Part shown: positions 46,414 to 55,029 of the stretch, piece after piece
Numbering within the stretch: position 1 is the stretch's first letter
Layout of the letters: each line of letters begins with the position of its first letter
Origin: REEB95 sp963762425
GTDB taxonomy: Bacteria > Pseudomonadota > Alphaproteobacteria > ATCC43930 > CGMCC-115725
DNA: 64,000 nt
Assembly (NCBI GenBank): GCA_963762425.1
Contig: CAVXKY010000024.1
Location: 62,001 to 126,000, forward strand
Reading direction: 5' to 3'
Notes under the pieces: generated by a model
What the model was told of the DNA's origin: nothing
Seen by the model: only the letters and a program-made list of their open reading frames with translations
Databases searched by the model: none
Made by a program: the position numbers and the translations under genes

Positions 46414-47795
46414 AGCGTGGGAATGGGCGCGGCCGCGATGCCGTCGCGTTCCAAGGCATAGGCCGCGCGCAACGCCAGATCCTCGCGCCAGGGCGCGGCG
46501 ATGATCTGGATACCCAAGGGCAAGCCGCCCGAGCGCGCGATGGGTGCCGCGACGATCGGCAATCCGATGAAGGAGAGCGGCTGGGTATAAAGGCCGAGAT
46601 TGGCGCGGAGGTTCACCGAAACGCCGCCGATCTCCATGCTTTCCTGGCCGATCGGCGGGGCGACATCGGGCGCGCAAGGCGCCAGGATGATGTCGGTTTC
46701 GCGGAACAACGCCAGCACCCGGTCGTGATACCAGGAGCGGAAACGCTGCGCCGCGATCACCCAGGCGGCGGGGATGAGCGCGCCGGCGATGAGCCGGCCG
46801 CGCGTGGCCGGGTCGAATTCCGCAGCACGGGTTTTGAGATCGGCCAGATGCAGCATGCCGCCCTCGGCGGCGGTGATGAGAAAAGCCGAGGCGCGCGCGC
46901 GGCCGGCTTCGAGAATTTCCACCTGGCGCGAGGCCTTGAGCGCCTTGGCGGCGCGGTCGAGAATTTCCTTGAGCTCGGCGTTCTCGGGCGCGAAATATCC
47001 GCCAGCCACCGCCACGCGCAAATCCTCGATCCCACGCGCGAGTTGGGGCGAGACGGGCTCGGCCGGCCCCTGGCGGCAGACCGGATCGCGCTCGTCAGGG
47101 CCTTGCATCGCGTCGTAACAGGCTGCGAGATCGGCCACCGAACGGGCGAAGTTCCCGACATGGTCGAGGCTGGCGGCGAAGGGATAGGCCCCGGCGCGCG
47201 ACAGCCTGCCATAGGTCGGCTTCAGCCCGAATATGCCGCAAAACGCCGCCGGCACGCGGATCGAGCCGTTGGTGTCGGAGCCCAGCGCCAAGGGCACCAT
47301 GCCGCTCGCCACCGAAGCCGCCGAGCCGCCCGACGAGCCGCCGCAGATGCGCGAGGGATCGTGCGGGTTGCGGGTGACGCCGTAATGCGAATTCTCGGTG
47401 ACGAAGCCATAGGCGTATTCGTCCATGTTGAGCGCGCCCACCAGCACGGCCCCGGCCTTGGCGAGACGGAAGATGGCGGTGGCGTCGCGCGCGGCGGGCG
47501 GCTTGGAAGCCTCGATCCTGGAGCCGGCGAGGGTGACGATGCCTTCGATGTCGTAGAGATTCTTCACCGCGTAAGGCACACCGGCGAGCGGCGGAAGTTT
47601 TTCGCCGCGCGCGCGCGCGGCGTCCACGGCGGCGGCTTCCTTGAGTGCGCGCTCGGATGTGACCAGGGTGAAGGCGTTGAGTTTGGGATTGAGCGCCGCC
47701 ACGCGGGCGAGCGCGGCCTGCGCCGCCTCGCGCGCGCTCAGCTTTCCGGCCGCGATGTCCTTGGCGATGTCGAGCGCGGATGCGAATCCGCTCAC
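46410..47795 (-). CDS. AtzE-type amidase (amidase signature family)
   Basis: 461-residue amidase-signature hydrolase. The Ser-cisSer-Lys triad is visible: Lys78 (PYAVKNLYD), the cis-Ser in CGGSSGGSAASVASG (about 154-155) and nucleophile Ser178 in LGSDTNGSIRVPAAFCG. The preceding overlapping small gene matches AtzG, the partner subunit required by 1-carboxybiuret hydrolase AtzE of cyanuric acid breakdown, so this is best called an AtzE-like catalytic subunit. No AtzD or AtzH homologue is nearby, and the natural substrate may be another small amide. It is not GatA: gatB and gatC are absent. Confidence 0.85.
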   Translation of the reverse strand: MSGFASALDIAKDIAAGKLSAREAAQAALARVAALNPKLNAFTLVTSERALKEAAAVDAARARGEKLPPLAGVPYAVKNLYDIEGIVTLAGSRIEASKPPAARDATAIFRLAKAGAVLVGALNMDEYAYGFVTENSHYGVTRNPHDPSRICGGSSGGSAASVASGMVPLALGSDTNGSIRVPAAFCGIFGLKPTYGRLSRAGAYPFAASLDHVGNFARSVADLAACYDAMQGPDERDPVCRQGPAEPVSPQLARGIEDLRVAVAGGYFAPENAELKEILDRAAKALKASRQVEILEAGRARASAFLITAAEGGMLHLADLKTRAAEFDPATRGRLIAGALIPAAWVIAAQRFRSWYHDRVLALFRETDIILAPCAPDVAPPIGQESMEIGGVSVNLRANLGLYTQPLSFIGLPIVAAPIARSGGLPLGIQIIAAPWREDLALRAAYALERDGIAAAPIPTL

Positions 47796-47977
47796 GGGCG
47801 GAACACCGGCGCGGGCTCGGTTTCCTCGGGCAGCTCGAACGCCATCACCTGGCGGGCCAGCGAGGCGATGCGTTCGAGATTATGCGCCACGCCCGGCATG
47901 TCGCCCGAGGCTATGGGCAATCCCAGCGCCGCCGCCGCCTCGGCCGCGAATCTCTCCGCGTCGAATTCCTGGTCCAT
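47792..47977 (-). CDS. AtzG-like small subunit (DUF4089)
   Basis: 61-residue helical protein (MDQEFDAERFAAEAAAALGLPI...VAHNLERIASLARQVMAFELPEETEPAPVFRP) with the GatC-like fold expected for AtzG, which stabilises AtzE at the heterotetramer interface. The C-terminal EPAPVFRP is the family's conserved ending. Its stop overlaps the amidase start (ATGA). The ATG at 47977 is chosen over 47998. Confidence 0.85.
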   Translation of the reverse strand: MDQEFDAERFAAEAAAALGLPIASGDMPGVAHNLERIASLARQVMAFELPEETEPAPVFRP

Positions 47978-48102
47978 GTCACACTCCTTCAAGGCCATTC
48001 ATGGTACGGCAGGGACCGGGACTTCGGCATTATTTAGTTTGCTGGCGCGAGCGGGGGCAGGCGGATAAATTCTTTGCGGGGAACAAGCGAGGGACGATCT
48101 CC

Positions 48103-48369
48103 ATGATGTACGACAACTCGATGATCGACAACGCGGTGATGATGTCGGTTCCGCTCTTCACCGTCATGCTGCTGTTGTGGCTGGGGATGGCGATCGGCAA
48201 CGGCTTTCTCGCCCACCGGCTGGGCCACAGCGTGGCGCTGTGGGTGGTGTTGTCGCTCATCCCCGCCGTCAATTATTTCTTCTACATCTATGTGGGCTAT
48301 GCGGTGCTCCTGGGCATCCTGAAGCGGCTCGACGCGCTCCAGCCGCGGCTCAACCAGCCGACCACTTGA
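48103..48369 (+). CDS. small two-helix membrane protein
   Basis: 88 residues starting MMYDNSMIDN, with helices VPLFTVMLLLWLGMAIGNGFL and VALWVVLSLIPAVNYFFYIYVGYAVLL. A GAGGGA ribosome site precedes 48103. It resembles small uncharacterised membrane proteins of Alphaproteobacteria and lies 17 bp before gor, probably in one transcript. Confidence 0.72.
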   Translation: MMYDNSMIDNAVMMSVPLFTVMLLLWLGMAIGNGFLAHRLGHSVALWVVLSLIPAVNYFFYIYVGYAVLLGILKRLDALQPRLNQPTT

Positions 48370-48386
48370 ATCCCGGGCGGGCGGTC

Positions 48387-49781
48387 ATGGCGTTATACGA
48401 TTTCGACCTGTTCACCATCGGCGCCGGCTCGGGCGGCGTGGCGGGCTCGCGCCGCGCCGCGAGTTACGGCGCGCGGGTGGGGATCTGCGAGGACAGCCGC
48501 TGGGGCGGCACCTGCGTCATCCGCGGCTGCGTGCCGAAGAAGCTCTTGGTCTATGGCGCACATTTCGCCGACGATCTCAAGGACGCCGAGGCCTATGGGT
48601 GGCGCCTCAAGGGAAAAACGTTTGACTGGCCGAGCCTGATCGCCGCCAAGAACGCCGAGATCGACCGGCTCGAGGGGATTTACCGCAAGCTCCTGTCGGA
48701 TTCCGGCGTCAAGCTGATAACCGGGCGCGGCACGCTGGTGGACCCGCACACCATCGAGGTCGCGGGCAAACGCTACACCGCCGCCAATATCCTGATCGCG
48801 ACCGGCGGGCATCCGGTGACGCCCGACATTCCCGGCATCGAGCACGTGATCTCGTCCAACGAGGCGCTCGATCTGAAGGAACTGCCGAAACGCATCGTCA
48901 TCGTCGGCGCGAGCTATATCGCGGTCGAATTCGCCGGGATTTTTTCGAGCCTGGGCGCGAAGACGCATCTGGTTTACCGCGGCGAGGAAGTGTTGCGGGG
49001 TTTCGATCACGACATACGCGCGGCGGTCGCTGAGAATTTCCGCCATCGCGGCCTCACGCTTCACCCGCGCACCGAAATCGCCCGCATCGAGAAATCGGGC
49101 GCGGGCTTCACGCTCGCCACCAAATCGGGCGGGAATCTTGAAGCCGATGCGGTGATGTACGCCACCGGCCGATCCCCCAACACCGAGGGCGTCGGGCTCG
49201 AAGCGGCCGGGGTAAATCTCACCCAAGATGGAAGGGTGGAAGTCGACGAATGGTCGCGTTGCCTGGTGCCGCATATCTATGCCGTGGGCGACGTGTCGAA
49301 CGGCATCAATCTGACCCCGGTGGCGATCTACGAAGCCCGGGCGCTGGCTGAAACATTATTTAATAACAACAGGTTAAAGCTCGACCGCGCGAATATCCCG
49401 ACCGCGGTTTTCGCCATCCCGCCGGTGGGAACGGTGGGCTTGAGCGAGGACAAAGCACGCGAACGGGGCGCTGCGATCGACGTCTATCACGCGCGCTTCC
49501 GCCCCTTGAAGCACACCGTCTCGGGCCGCCAAGAGCGCACCATGATGAAGCTGGTGGTGGACCGCGCGTCGGACCACGTGCTGGGGTGTCACATGGTGGG
49601 CGACGACGCGCCCGAGATCATGGTCGGGCTGGCGGTGGCGCTCAATTGCGGCGCGACCAAGCGGCAGTTCGACCGGACCATCGGCATCCACCCGACTTCG
49701 GCCGAGGAATTCATCACCATGCGCGACAAGACGCCGGAGCCGGGTCCCGTCCCGGACTTCAAGATCGGGGCCGAGGGCTGA
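48387..49781 (+). CDS. gor: glutathione-disulfide reductase
   Basis: NADPH- and FAD-dependent enzyme keeping glutathione reduced. FAD-binding IGAGSGGVAGSRRAASYGA is at residues 11-29; the redox pair is in GGTCVIRGCVPKKL; the NADPH site is IVIVGASYIAVEFAG; and the C-terminal GIHPTSAEEF supplies the His-Glu pair. 464 residues, standard length. A glutathione S-transferase gene lies directly downstream on the opposite strand. Confidence 0.95.
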   Translation: MALYDFDLFTIGAGSGGVAGSRRAASYGARVGICEDSRWGGTCVIRGCVPKKLLVYGAHFADDLKDAEAYGWRLKGKTFDWPSLIAAKNAEIDRLEGIYRKLLSDSGVKLITGRGTLVDPHTIEVAGKRYTAANILIATGGHPVTPDIPGIEHVISSNEALDLKELPKRIVIVGASYIAVEFAGIFSSLGAKTHLVYRGEEVLRGFDHDIRAAVAENFRHRGLTLHPRTEIARIEKSGAGFTLATKSGGNLEADAVMYATGRSPNTEGVGLEAAGVNLTQDGRVEVDEWSRCLVPHIYAVGDVSNGINLTPVAIYEARALAETLFNNNRLKLDRANIPTAVFAIPPVGTVGLSEDKARERGAAIDVYHARFRPLKHTVSGRQERTMMKLVVDRASDHVLGCHMVGDDAPEIMVGLAVALNCGATKRQFDRTIGIHPTSAEEFITMRDKTPEPGPVPDFKIGAEG

Positions 49782-49785
49782 CGGC

Positions 49786-50493
49786 TCAGGGATCGAGTTC
49801 CGGATAATTCCGGAAGATGCCTTGCCGGTTGAAGGGAATGCGGCGCTTCGAGGCGAGATAGGCCTCGATGCGCGGCCGCGCCGCCACGGCGTCGTGGAGA
49901 AGGCGCAGGCGCGGCAGATTTTTCTCGAGCCGGGCCATGGCGCGCGGAAAGGCGTAACGCATCCCGGCGACGATCTGGAACAGCGACAGATCGGGATATG
50001 AGAGTTTCGCGCCGGCGAGAAACTTGCCGCCATTGCCGGCGATGGCGCGCTCGAAATAGCCCAGATATTTCGGCGCGCGCTGCTTCAGAAACGAGACCGC
50101 GCGGCGCGCGGCCTCGCCGCGCTGGTCCTCGTAATAGAGGCTGGAGGAAATCGGGTGATGGGTGTCGTGGATCTCGCCCAGGAAATCGGCGATTGTGAGC
50201 TGAAGCTGGTTGGCCCAGAGCCTTCCGGCCTCGCCCGCAGGCGCGAGACGGTGGCGCTGCCCCAGATAGAGCAGAATATTGGCGGTTTGCGCGATCACCA
50301 GCTTGCCGGCCTTGAGCATGGGCGGCGCGAAAGGCGGGCGGGCGGTCTCGCCATCGAGCAGCTTCGTCAGCGCGGCCGAACCGCCGCGTCCGCGCGCGAC
50401 GTCGGCGTAATCCGCGCCGGCTTCTTCGAGCGCCAGGCGGACGAACTCGCCGCGGCCCTGGATGTCCGGCCAGTAATAAAGCTCATAGCGCAT
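49786..50493 (-). CDS. glutathione S-transferase
   Basis: Soluble GST of 235 residues. The N-terminal thioredoxin-like domain has YYWPDIQGRGEFVRLALEEAG, with PPMLKAGKLVIAQTANILLYLG providing the cis-Pro/Gln-Thr glutathione contacts; the C-terminal helical domain has KLSYPDLSLFQIVAG. The style is closest to sigma/alpha-like bacterial GSTs. Start at 50493 with GGAGAGG upstream. Convergent with gor, 4 bp between the genes. Confidence 0.88.
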   Translation of the reverse strand: MRYELYYWPDIQGRGEFVRLALEEAGADYADVARGRGGSAALTKLLDGETARPPFAPPMLKAGKLVIAQTANILLYLGQRHRLAPAGEAGRLWANQLQLTIADFLGEIHDTHHPISSSLYYEDQRGEAARRAVSFLKQRAPKYLGYFERAIAGNGGKFLAGAKLSYPDLSLFQIVAGMRYAFPRAMARLEKNLPRLRLLHDAVAARPRIEAYLASKRRIPFNRQGIFRNYPELDP

Positions 50494-50549
50494 GGAAACC
50501 TCTCCGCCCAAATCGTTAACGCGCCCGGCCCGGGGCTGCCACGCCCGGG

Positions 50550-50578
50550 ATGACAGAATCGCCTTAAAATACTATAAT
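50550..50578 (+). promoter_or_regulatory. strong sigma-70-type promoter
   Basis: ATGACA (50550-50555), a 17-bp spacer and a consensus TATAAT (50573-50578), about 50 bp upstream of the putative lipoprotein gene. Confidence 0.65.
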
Positions 50579-50630
50579 TATGGAACATTTGCCGGGTAGA
50601 AACCCGGACCGCCGAGGGGGCGGCCAAGGC

Positions 50631-51692
50631 ATGTTGCGAAAATTCTGCCTGGTGGGATTGCTGATCGCCGCGAGCGGTTGCGCCGCCACGGCGCCGGTGA
50701 CGCCGCCGCCCGCTCCGGCGCCGGTGGTTTCACCCGCCGTTCCGCCGCAAGCGCAAGCGCCGCAAGCCGCCACCCCGGCGGCGAAGCCTCCGGTCAAAAA
50801 ACACGCGGCGGCCATACCGCCAATGGCAAAGAAGAAAGCGCCCGTCTTGGCGGCGGCCCCCGCCGCGCCGCCGGCTCCGGCTCCGGCTCCGGTAATGACG
50901 CCGCCGCCCCTGCCGGCACCAGCGCCTGCTCCGCCGGAAACGCCGCCCGCGCCCGCGCCCGCGCCTCCGGCACCCGCGCCGACCCCGCCCGCCGAAACCG
51001 CCCAGCCGGGATTGGTCGCCTCGGCCTTCGCCGTGATCGAGGATTGGCGGGATTACTGGTACGTCGATCTGGGATTGCTGATCCTGCTGCTGCTTCTGCT
51101 GTGGCTGCTGACGCGGGGACGATCCGAGCCGCCGCCGCCGCCGCGCAGCGCCTCCGGCCCGCCCGCCAGTCCCCCGAGTGGCCCGCCCGGCACGGCGCCC
51201 CGGCCGCCGCCAACGCCCGCGCCATCCGGGACCGAAACCGGAACCGGTCCGCCCTTCGCCCGCTCCGGCATCGTCATCGGCCGGGGGTCGGAGTTCTGCG
51301 TCCTGCGTTTCATCAATCAGGGGCGGGAAAAGGCCGAGATCGAGAGCCGGTGCCTGGCGGTCGCGGTCGAACGCGCCCTGCCGCCCATGCCCAGCTACCC
51401 CGCCGAGGCGGTTGAACGCCTGGCCGCGCCCTTGAGCGTGGAGACGCGGCAGCAATTCTCGATCGAGCGCCCCAACCATGTCGCCGAGCCGGATTGGGAG
51501 CGTATCCAGCGCGGCGAGGCCGCGCTTTGGCTCTACGGCTATTTCGACTACCGCGACGCCCAGCGGGCCCTGCGCCGCCAGGGCTTCTGCTACGCCTATC
51601 TGCCCCCGTCCGCGGCCTCCATACCCCCGGGGAATGGCCGCGCCGCCGCCGCCGGCCCGCCCGCGTATACCTATAGCCGGCTGGCCGGGTAG
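50631..51692 (+). CDS. Pro/Ala-rich putative lipoprotein with an internal membrane helix
   Basis: 353 residues. MLRKFCLVGLLIAASGC is a signal peptide with a lipobox (AASGC, Cys17). Then comes about 120 residues of Pro/Ala/Lys-rich disordered sequence, a strong hydrophobic helix (DLGLLILLLLLLWLL, about 152-166), a second Pro-rich stretch and a folded C-terminal domain of about 110 residues (GIVIGRGSEFCVLRFINQG to AYLPPS). No family is recognised. Both lipid anchor and helix being real would be unusual. ATG 50631 is preferred to 50580 because GAGGGGG and the lipobox signal fit it. Confidence 0.7.
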   Translation: MLRKFCLVGLLIAASGCAATAPVTPPPAPAPVVSPAVPPQAQAPQAATPAAKPPVKKHAAAIPPMAKKKAPVLAAAPAAPPAPAPAPVMTPPPLPAPAPAPPETPPAPAPAPPAPAPTPPAETAQPGLVASAFAVIEDWRDYWYVDLGLLILLLLLLWLLTRGRSEPPPPPRSASGPPASPPSGPPGTAPRPPPTPAPSGTETGTGPPFARSGIVIGRGSEFCVLRFINQGREKAEIESRCLAVAVERALPPMPSYPAEAVERLAAPLSVETRQQFSIERPNHVAEPDWERIQRGEAALWLYGYFDYRDAQRALRRQGFCYAYLPPSAASIPPGNGRAAAAGPPAYTYSRLAG

Positions 51693-51771
51693 GCCCCGGA
51701 AACTGGCCGGCGAGGGCCTGAATCCGGCCCGGCTACTGGCTTTCCCGGCCAAAACCGACTATCTCTAACCC

Positions 51772-53166
51772 ATGCCAAGCAAAGCGAAATGGGCGCCCGA
51801 CAGCTGGCGCGCCAAGCCTGTCAAGCAGGCGCCGGACTATCCCGATGCCAAGGAAGTGGCCTCGGCCGAGGCGACGTTGAAGCGCTATCCGCCGCTGGTG
51901 TTCGCCGGCGAGGCGCGGCGCTTGAAGGCCGCGCTGGCCAATGTCTCGGCGGGCAAGGCTTTCCTGCTGCAAGGGGGCGACTGCGCGGAAAGCTTCGCCG
52001 AGTTCCACCCCGACAACATCCGCGACACCTTCCGCGTGCTGCTGCAAATGGCGGTGGTGCTGACCTACGGGGCGGCCTGCCCGGTGGTGAAGGTGGCGCG
52101 CATGGCGGGACAATTCGCCAAGCCCAGAAGCGCCGACACCGAAACCCAGAACGGCGTTTCGCTGCCCGCCTATCGCGGCGACATCGTCAACGGCATGGAG
52201 TTCACCGCCGCCGCGAGGCTGCCCGACCCGGCGCGCATGGTGCAGGCCTACAGCCAATCGGCGGCGACGCTCAATCTGCTGCGCGCCTTCGCCCAGGGCG
52301 GCTATGCCGATCTGCACCGCGTCCACAGCTGGACCCAGGGCTTCGTCGCCGGCAGCCCGGCGGGCGAGCGCTACCAGGAACTGGCCGACCGGCTGACCGA
52401 GACGCTCGACTTCATGGCGGCGTGCGGATTGACCTCGGAAACCGCGCCGCAGATCCGCGAAACCGATCTGTTCACCTCGCACGAGGCGCTGCTGCTGCCC
52501 TATGAGCAGGCGCTGACCCGGATCGATAGCACCAGCGGCGATTGGTACGATTGCTCGGCGCATATGCTGTGGATCGGCGACCGCACCCGGCAAGCGGACG
52601 GCGCGCATGTCGAATTCATGCGCGGGGTCAAGAACCCGATCGGCTTGAAATGCGGGCCGAGCCTGGCCGCCGACGACCTCTTGCATCTGATCGACATCCT
52701 CAACCCCGAGGACGAGCCCGGGCGGTTGACGCTGATCGCGCGGATGGGCGCCGACAAGGTGGAGAGCAAATTGCCGCCGCTCATCCGCGCGGTGAAGAAA
52801 TCAGGCCGCAAGGTGGTGTGGTGCTGCGACCCGATGCACGGCAACACCATCATCTCCAAGACCGGCTACAAGACCCGCGCGGTTGATAGGGTGTTAAGCG
52901 AAGTCAAAAGCTTCTTCGCCGTGCATGAAAGCGAAGGCACCTATGCCGGCGGCATGCATCTGGAATTGACCGGGCAGGACGTGACCGAATGCATCGGCGG
53001 CGCGCAGGCGATCTCCGAGACCAGCCTGGGCGACCGTTATCACACCCAGTGCGACCCGCGTTTGAACGCCAGCCAGGCGATCGAATTGGCCTTCACCGTG
53101 GCCGAGCAGTTGAAGAAGAAGCGCGGCGAAGCGGTGAAACGCCGGGCGGCGGGAGCGGCCTCCTGA
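51772..53166 (+). CDS. class II 3-deoxy-7-phosphoheptulonate synthase
   Basis: First enzyme of the shikimate pathway, condensing erythrose-4-phosphate and phosphoenolpyruvate. The 464 residues are of the plant/actinobacterial AroA-II type: WRAKPVKQAPDYPD, FLLQGGDCAESF, RVHSWTQGF, CDPMHGNTI, and GGMHLELTGQDVTEC with metal ligands, then DPRLNASQAIELAF. No ACT or chorismate mutase domain is attached. It directly precedes the NAPRT-like gene. Confidence 0.95.
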   Translation: MPSKAKWAPDSWRAKPVKQAPDYPDAKEVASAEATLKRYPPLVFAGEARRLKAALANVSAGKAFLLQGGDCAESFAEFHPDNIRDTFRVLLQMAVVLTYGAACPVVKVARMAGQFAKPRSADTETQNGVSLPAYRGDIVNGMEFTAAARLPDPARMVQAYSQSAATLNLLRAFAQGGYADLHRVHSWTQGFVAGSPAGERYQELADRLTETLDFMAACGLTSETAPQIRETDLFTSHEALLLPYEQALTRIDSTSGDWYDCSAHMLWIGDRTRQADGAHVEFMRGVKNPIGLKCGPSLAADDLLHLIDILNPEDEPGRLTLIARMGADKVESKLPPLIRAVKKSGRKVVWCCDPMHGNTIISKTGYKTRAVDRVLSEVKSFFAVHESEGTYAGGMHLELTGQDVTECIGGAQAISETSLGDRYHTQCDPRLNASQAIELAFTVAEQLKKKRGEAVKRRAAGAAS

Positions 53167-53213
53167 GCAACGGCGCGCGCAAGGCGTTTTCGCCCCGCCC
53201 GCCGGAAGACCCG

Positions 53214-54317
53214 TTGGCGCGCTTCACCGATTCCTATTTCCTCAAGACCAAGGCGATCGTGGCCGCCTATGGCGACAAGCGCGCCACCTATGCCGTGTTT
53301 CTGCGCCGCCCGGTGATCGCGACGCCGCGGCTGATGGTGGAGTTCGTCGAACGGGCGGCGAAGGACCGCGGCGCCAAGATCGACATCGAATTGAACCACC
53401 AGGAGGGCGAATGGGTGGGCGCGGGCGAGCCGATGGTTTATCTCTCGGGCTCGCTCTATCACCTGGTCGATCTCGAGACGCTCTATCTCCAGAAGCTCGG
53501 GCCGCCTTGCGTCGCCGCCTATAACGCCTATGCGATGTGCGCCGATTTGCCCAAGACCGCCTTCCTGGCGATGGATGCGCGCCATTGCGCCGGGGCGGAA
53601 ATGGCGGAGATGATGGCCTATGCCGCCTCGGTGGGATCGAACGCGGCGAAGAAGGCGGTGGGGGCGGTGGGTTTCATCGGCAACGCCAACGACGCCACCG
53701 CGCATTTTTTCGGCAACGACAAGGGACGGGGCACCATGCCCCACGCGCTGATCGGTTACGCGGGTTCCACATTGCGCGCGGCCGAGATGTTCCACGAGAC
53801 CTTCCCGAACGAACCGCTGACCGTGCTGGTGGATTATTTCGGCAAGGAGATAACCGACGGGATCGAGGTTTGCCGCCGTTTCAAGGAACTGGCGGGCGCC
53901 GGCAAGCTGGCGGTGCGGCTCGACACCCATGGCGGGCGTTATATCGAGGGGCTCGATCTGACGCGGGCCTATGCCGTGCTCGAGCGCCGCGCGCCCAAGG
54001 CGATACGCGGTTACCGCACCGAAACCGAGCTGCGTTATCTGGTCGGCACCGGGGTTTCGGCGGCGGCGATCTGGCACATGCGCGAGAAGCTCGACGAGGC
54101 GGGATTTCCGAAGGTCAAGATCGTGGCGAGCTCGGGCTTCACCCCCGACAAATGCCGCGCCATGGCGGTGGCCGAAACGCCGGTCGACGTGGTGGGGACG
54201 GGATCCTATCTGCCGGATTCCTGGAGCGAGACCTATGCCACGGCCGACATCATCGCCTATGACGGCAAGCCGATGGTGAAGCTCGGCCGCGAATTTTTGA
54301 TGAAGAAGCAGCCGTAA
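53214..54317 (+). CDS. nicotinate phosphoribosyltransferase family protein
   Basis: NAPRTase-fold enzyme that would make nicotinate mononucleotide for NAD synthesis. LARFTDSYFLKTKAIV at the N-terminus, HLVDLETLYLQKLG, ARHCAGAEMAEMMAYAA, RLDTHGGRYIEGLD and SSGFTPDKCRAMA (phosphate-binding) follow the family order. No ATG is usable: TTG 53214 with GGAAGA upstream is my choice, while CTG 53163, overlapping the previous stop as CTGA, would add 17 residues. The product is 367 residues. A glutamine-dependent NAD synthetase is encoded 4 kb downstream, fitting NAD salvage. Confidence 0.82.
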   Translation: MARFTDSYFLKTKAIVAAYGDKRATYAVFLRRPVIATPRLMVEFVERAAKDRGAKIDIELNHQEGEWVGAGEPMVYLSGSLYHLVDLETLYLQKLGPPCVAAYNAYAMCADLPKTAFLAMDARHCAGAEMAEMMAYAASVGSNAAKKAVGAVGFIGNANDATAHFFGNDKGRGTMPHALIGYAGSTLRAAEMFHETFPNEPLTVLVDYFGKEITDGIEVCRRFKELAGAGKLAVRLDTHGGRYIEGLDLTRAYAVLERRAPKAIRGYRTETELRYLVGTGVSAAAIWHMREKLDEAGFPKVKIVASSGFTPDKCRAMAVAETPVDVVGTGSYLPDSWSETYATADIIAYDGKPMVKLGREFLMKKQP

Positions 54318-54332
54318 GGGAGGCCTCAGGCC

Positions 54333-54740
54333 ATGCCCCTCGATGCGGGTTCCGGCGGCGAAGGCGGGCGGGCGCCGTCGCTCAACGTCTTGGGCGGCAA
54401 GCTCGAAACCTGTTCGATCAAGCCGATGACCGGGTTCTACCGCAACGGCTGCTGCGACACCGGGACGGAGGATATCGGCAGCCACACGGTGTGCATCCTC
54501 GCCACGGCCGAATTCCTGGAATTCTCCAAGTCGCGCGGCAATGATTTGTCGACGCCGTTGCCGGCTTTCGGCTTCGCCGGATTGAAGCCGGGCGACCGCT
54601 GGTGCCTGTGCGCGCCGCGCTGGCAGGAGGCGCTCGAAGCGGGGCGCGCGCCGCGCGTGGTGCTGCGCGCCACCCACCAGGGCGCGCTCGATTACTGCGC
54701 GCTCGCCGATCTCAAGAAACACGCGATCGATTTGGCGTGA
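54333..54740 (+). CDS. DUF2237 family protein
   Basis: 135-residue soluble protein. The DUF2237 core is clear: SLNVLGGKLETCSIKPMTGFYRNGCCDTG, GSHTVCILATAEFLEFSKSRGNDLSTP and PGDRWCLCAPRWQEALEAG. Conserved Cys residues could bind metal, but function is unknown. ATG 54333 has AAGGGAGG upstream; the next gene starts 8 bp after its stop. Confidence 0.92.
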   Translation: MPLDAGSGGEGGRAPSLNVLGGKLETCSIKPMTGFYRNGCCDTGTEDIGSHTVCILATAEFLEFSKSRGNDLSTPLPAFGFAGLKPGDRWCLCAPRWQEALEAGRAPRVVLRATHQGALDYCALADLKKHAIDLA

Positions 54741-54748
54741 GATAAAAC

Positions 54749-55018
54749 GTGCCCACGGTGACCTTCACGCGCGCGCTCGAACGGTTTCTCAAGGCGCCAT
54801 CCGCCGAGGTGGAAGGATCCACCATCGGCGAGGCACTGGAATTCGTGTTCGCCTCGCGGCCGGCGTTGCGCGGCTATGTGCTCGACGATCAGGGTGGGTT
54901 GCGCCGGCATGTCGCGGTTTACGTCAACGGCAAGCCGGCGCGCGACCGCAAACGCTTGAGCGATCCGGTCGGCCCCAGCGACCAGATTTACGTTTTGCAG
55001 GCATTGACCGGAGGCTGA
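54749..55018 (+). CDS. MoaD/ThiS-like ubiquitin-fold protein
   Basis: 89-residue beta-grasp protein ending in the Gly-Gly needed for adenylation and thiocarboxylate or conjugate formation (LQALTGG). It matches the 'small modifier/MoaD-like' group (EVEGSTIGEALEFVF, VAVYVNGKPARD) rather than canonical MoaD. GTG start. No moaE, thiG or E1-like gene is adjacent. It is followed by a BNR-repeat protein, a pairing I recall in many bacteria. Confidence 0.88.
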   Translation: MPTVTFTRALERFLKAPSAEVEGSTIGEALEFVFASRPALRGYVLDDQGGLRRHVAVYVNGKPARDRKRLSDPVGPSDQIYVLQALTGG

Positions 55019-55029
55019 AGGAGTCGACC

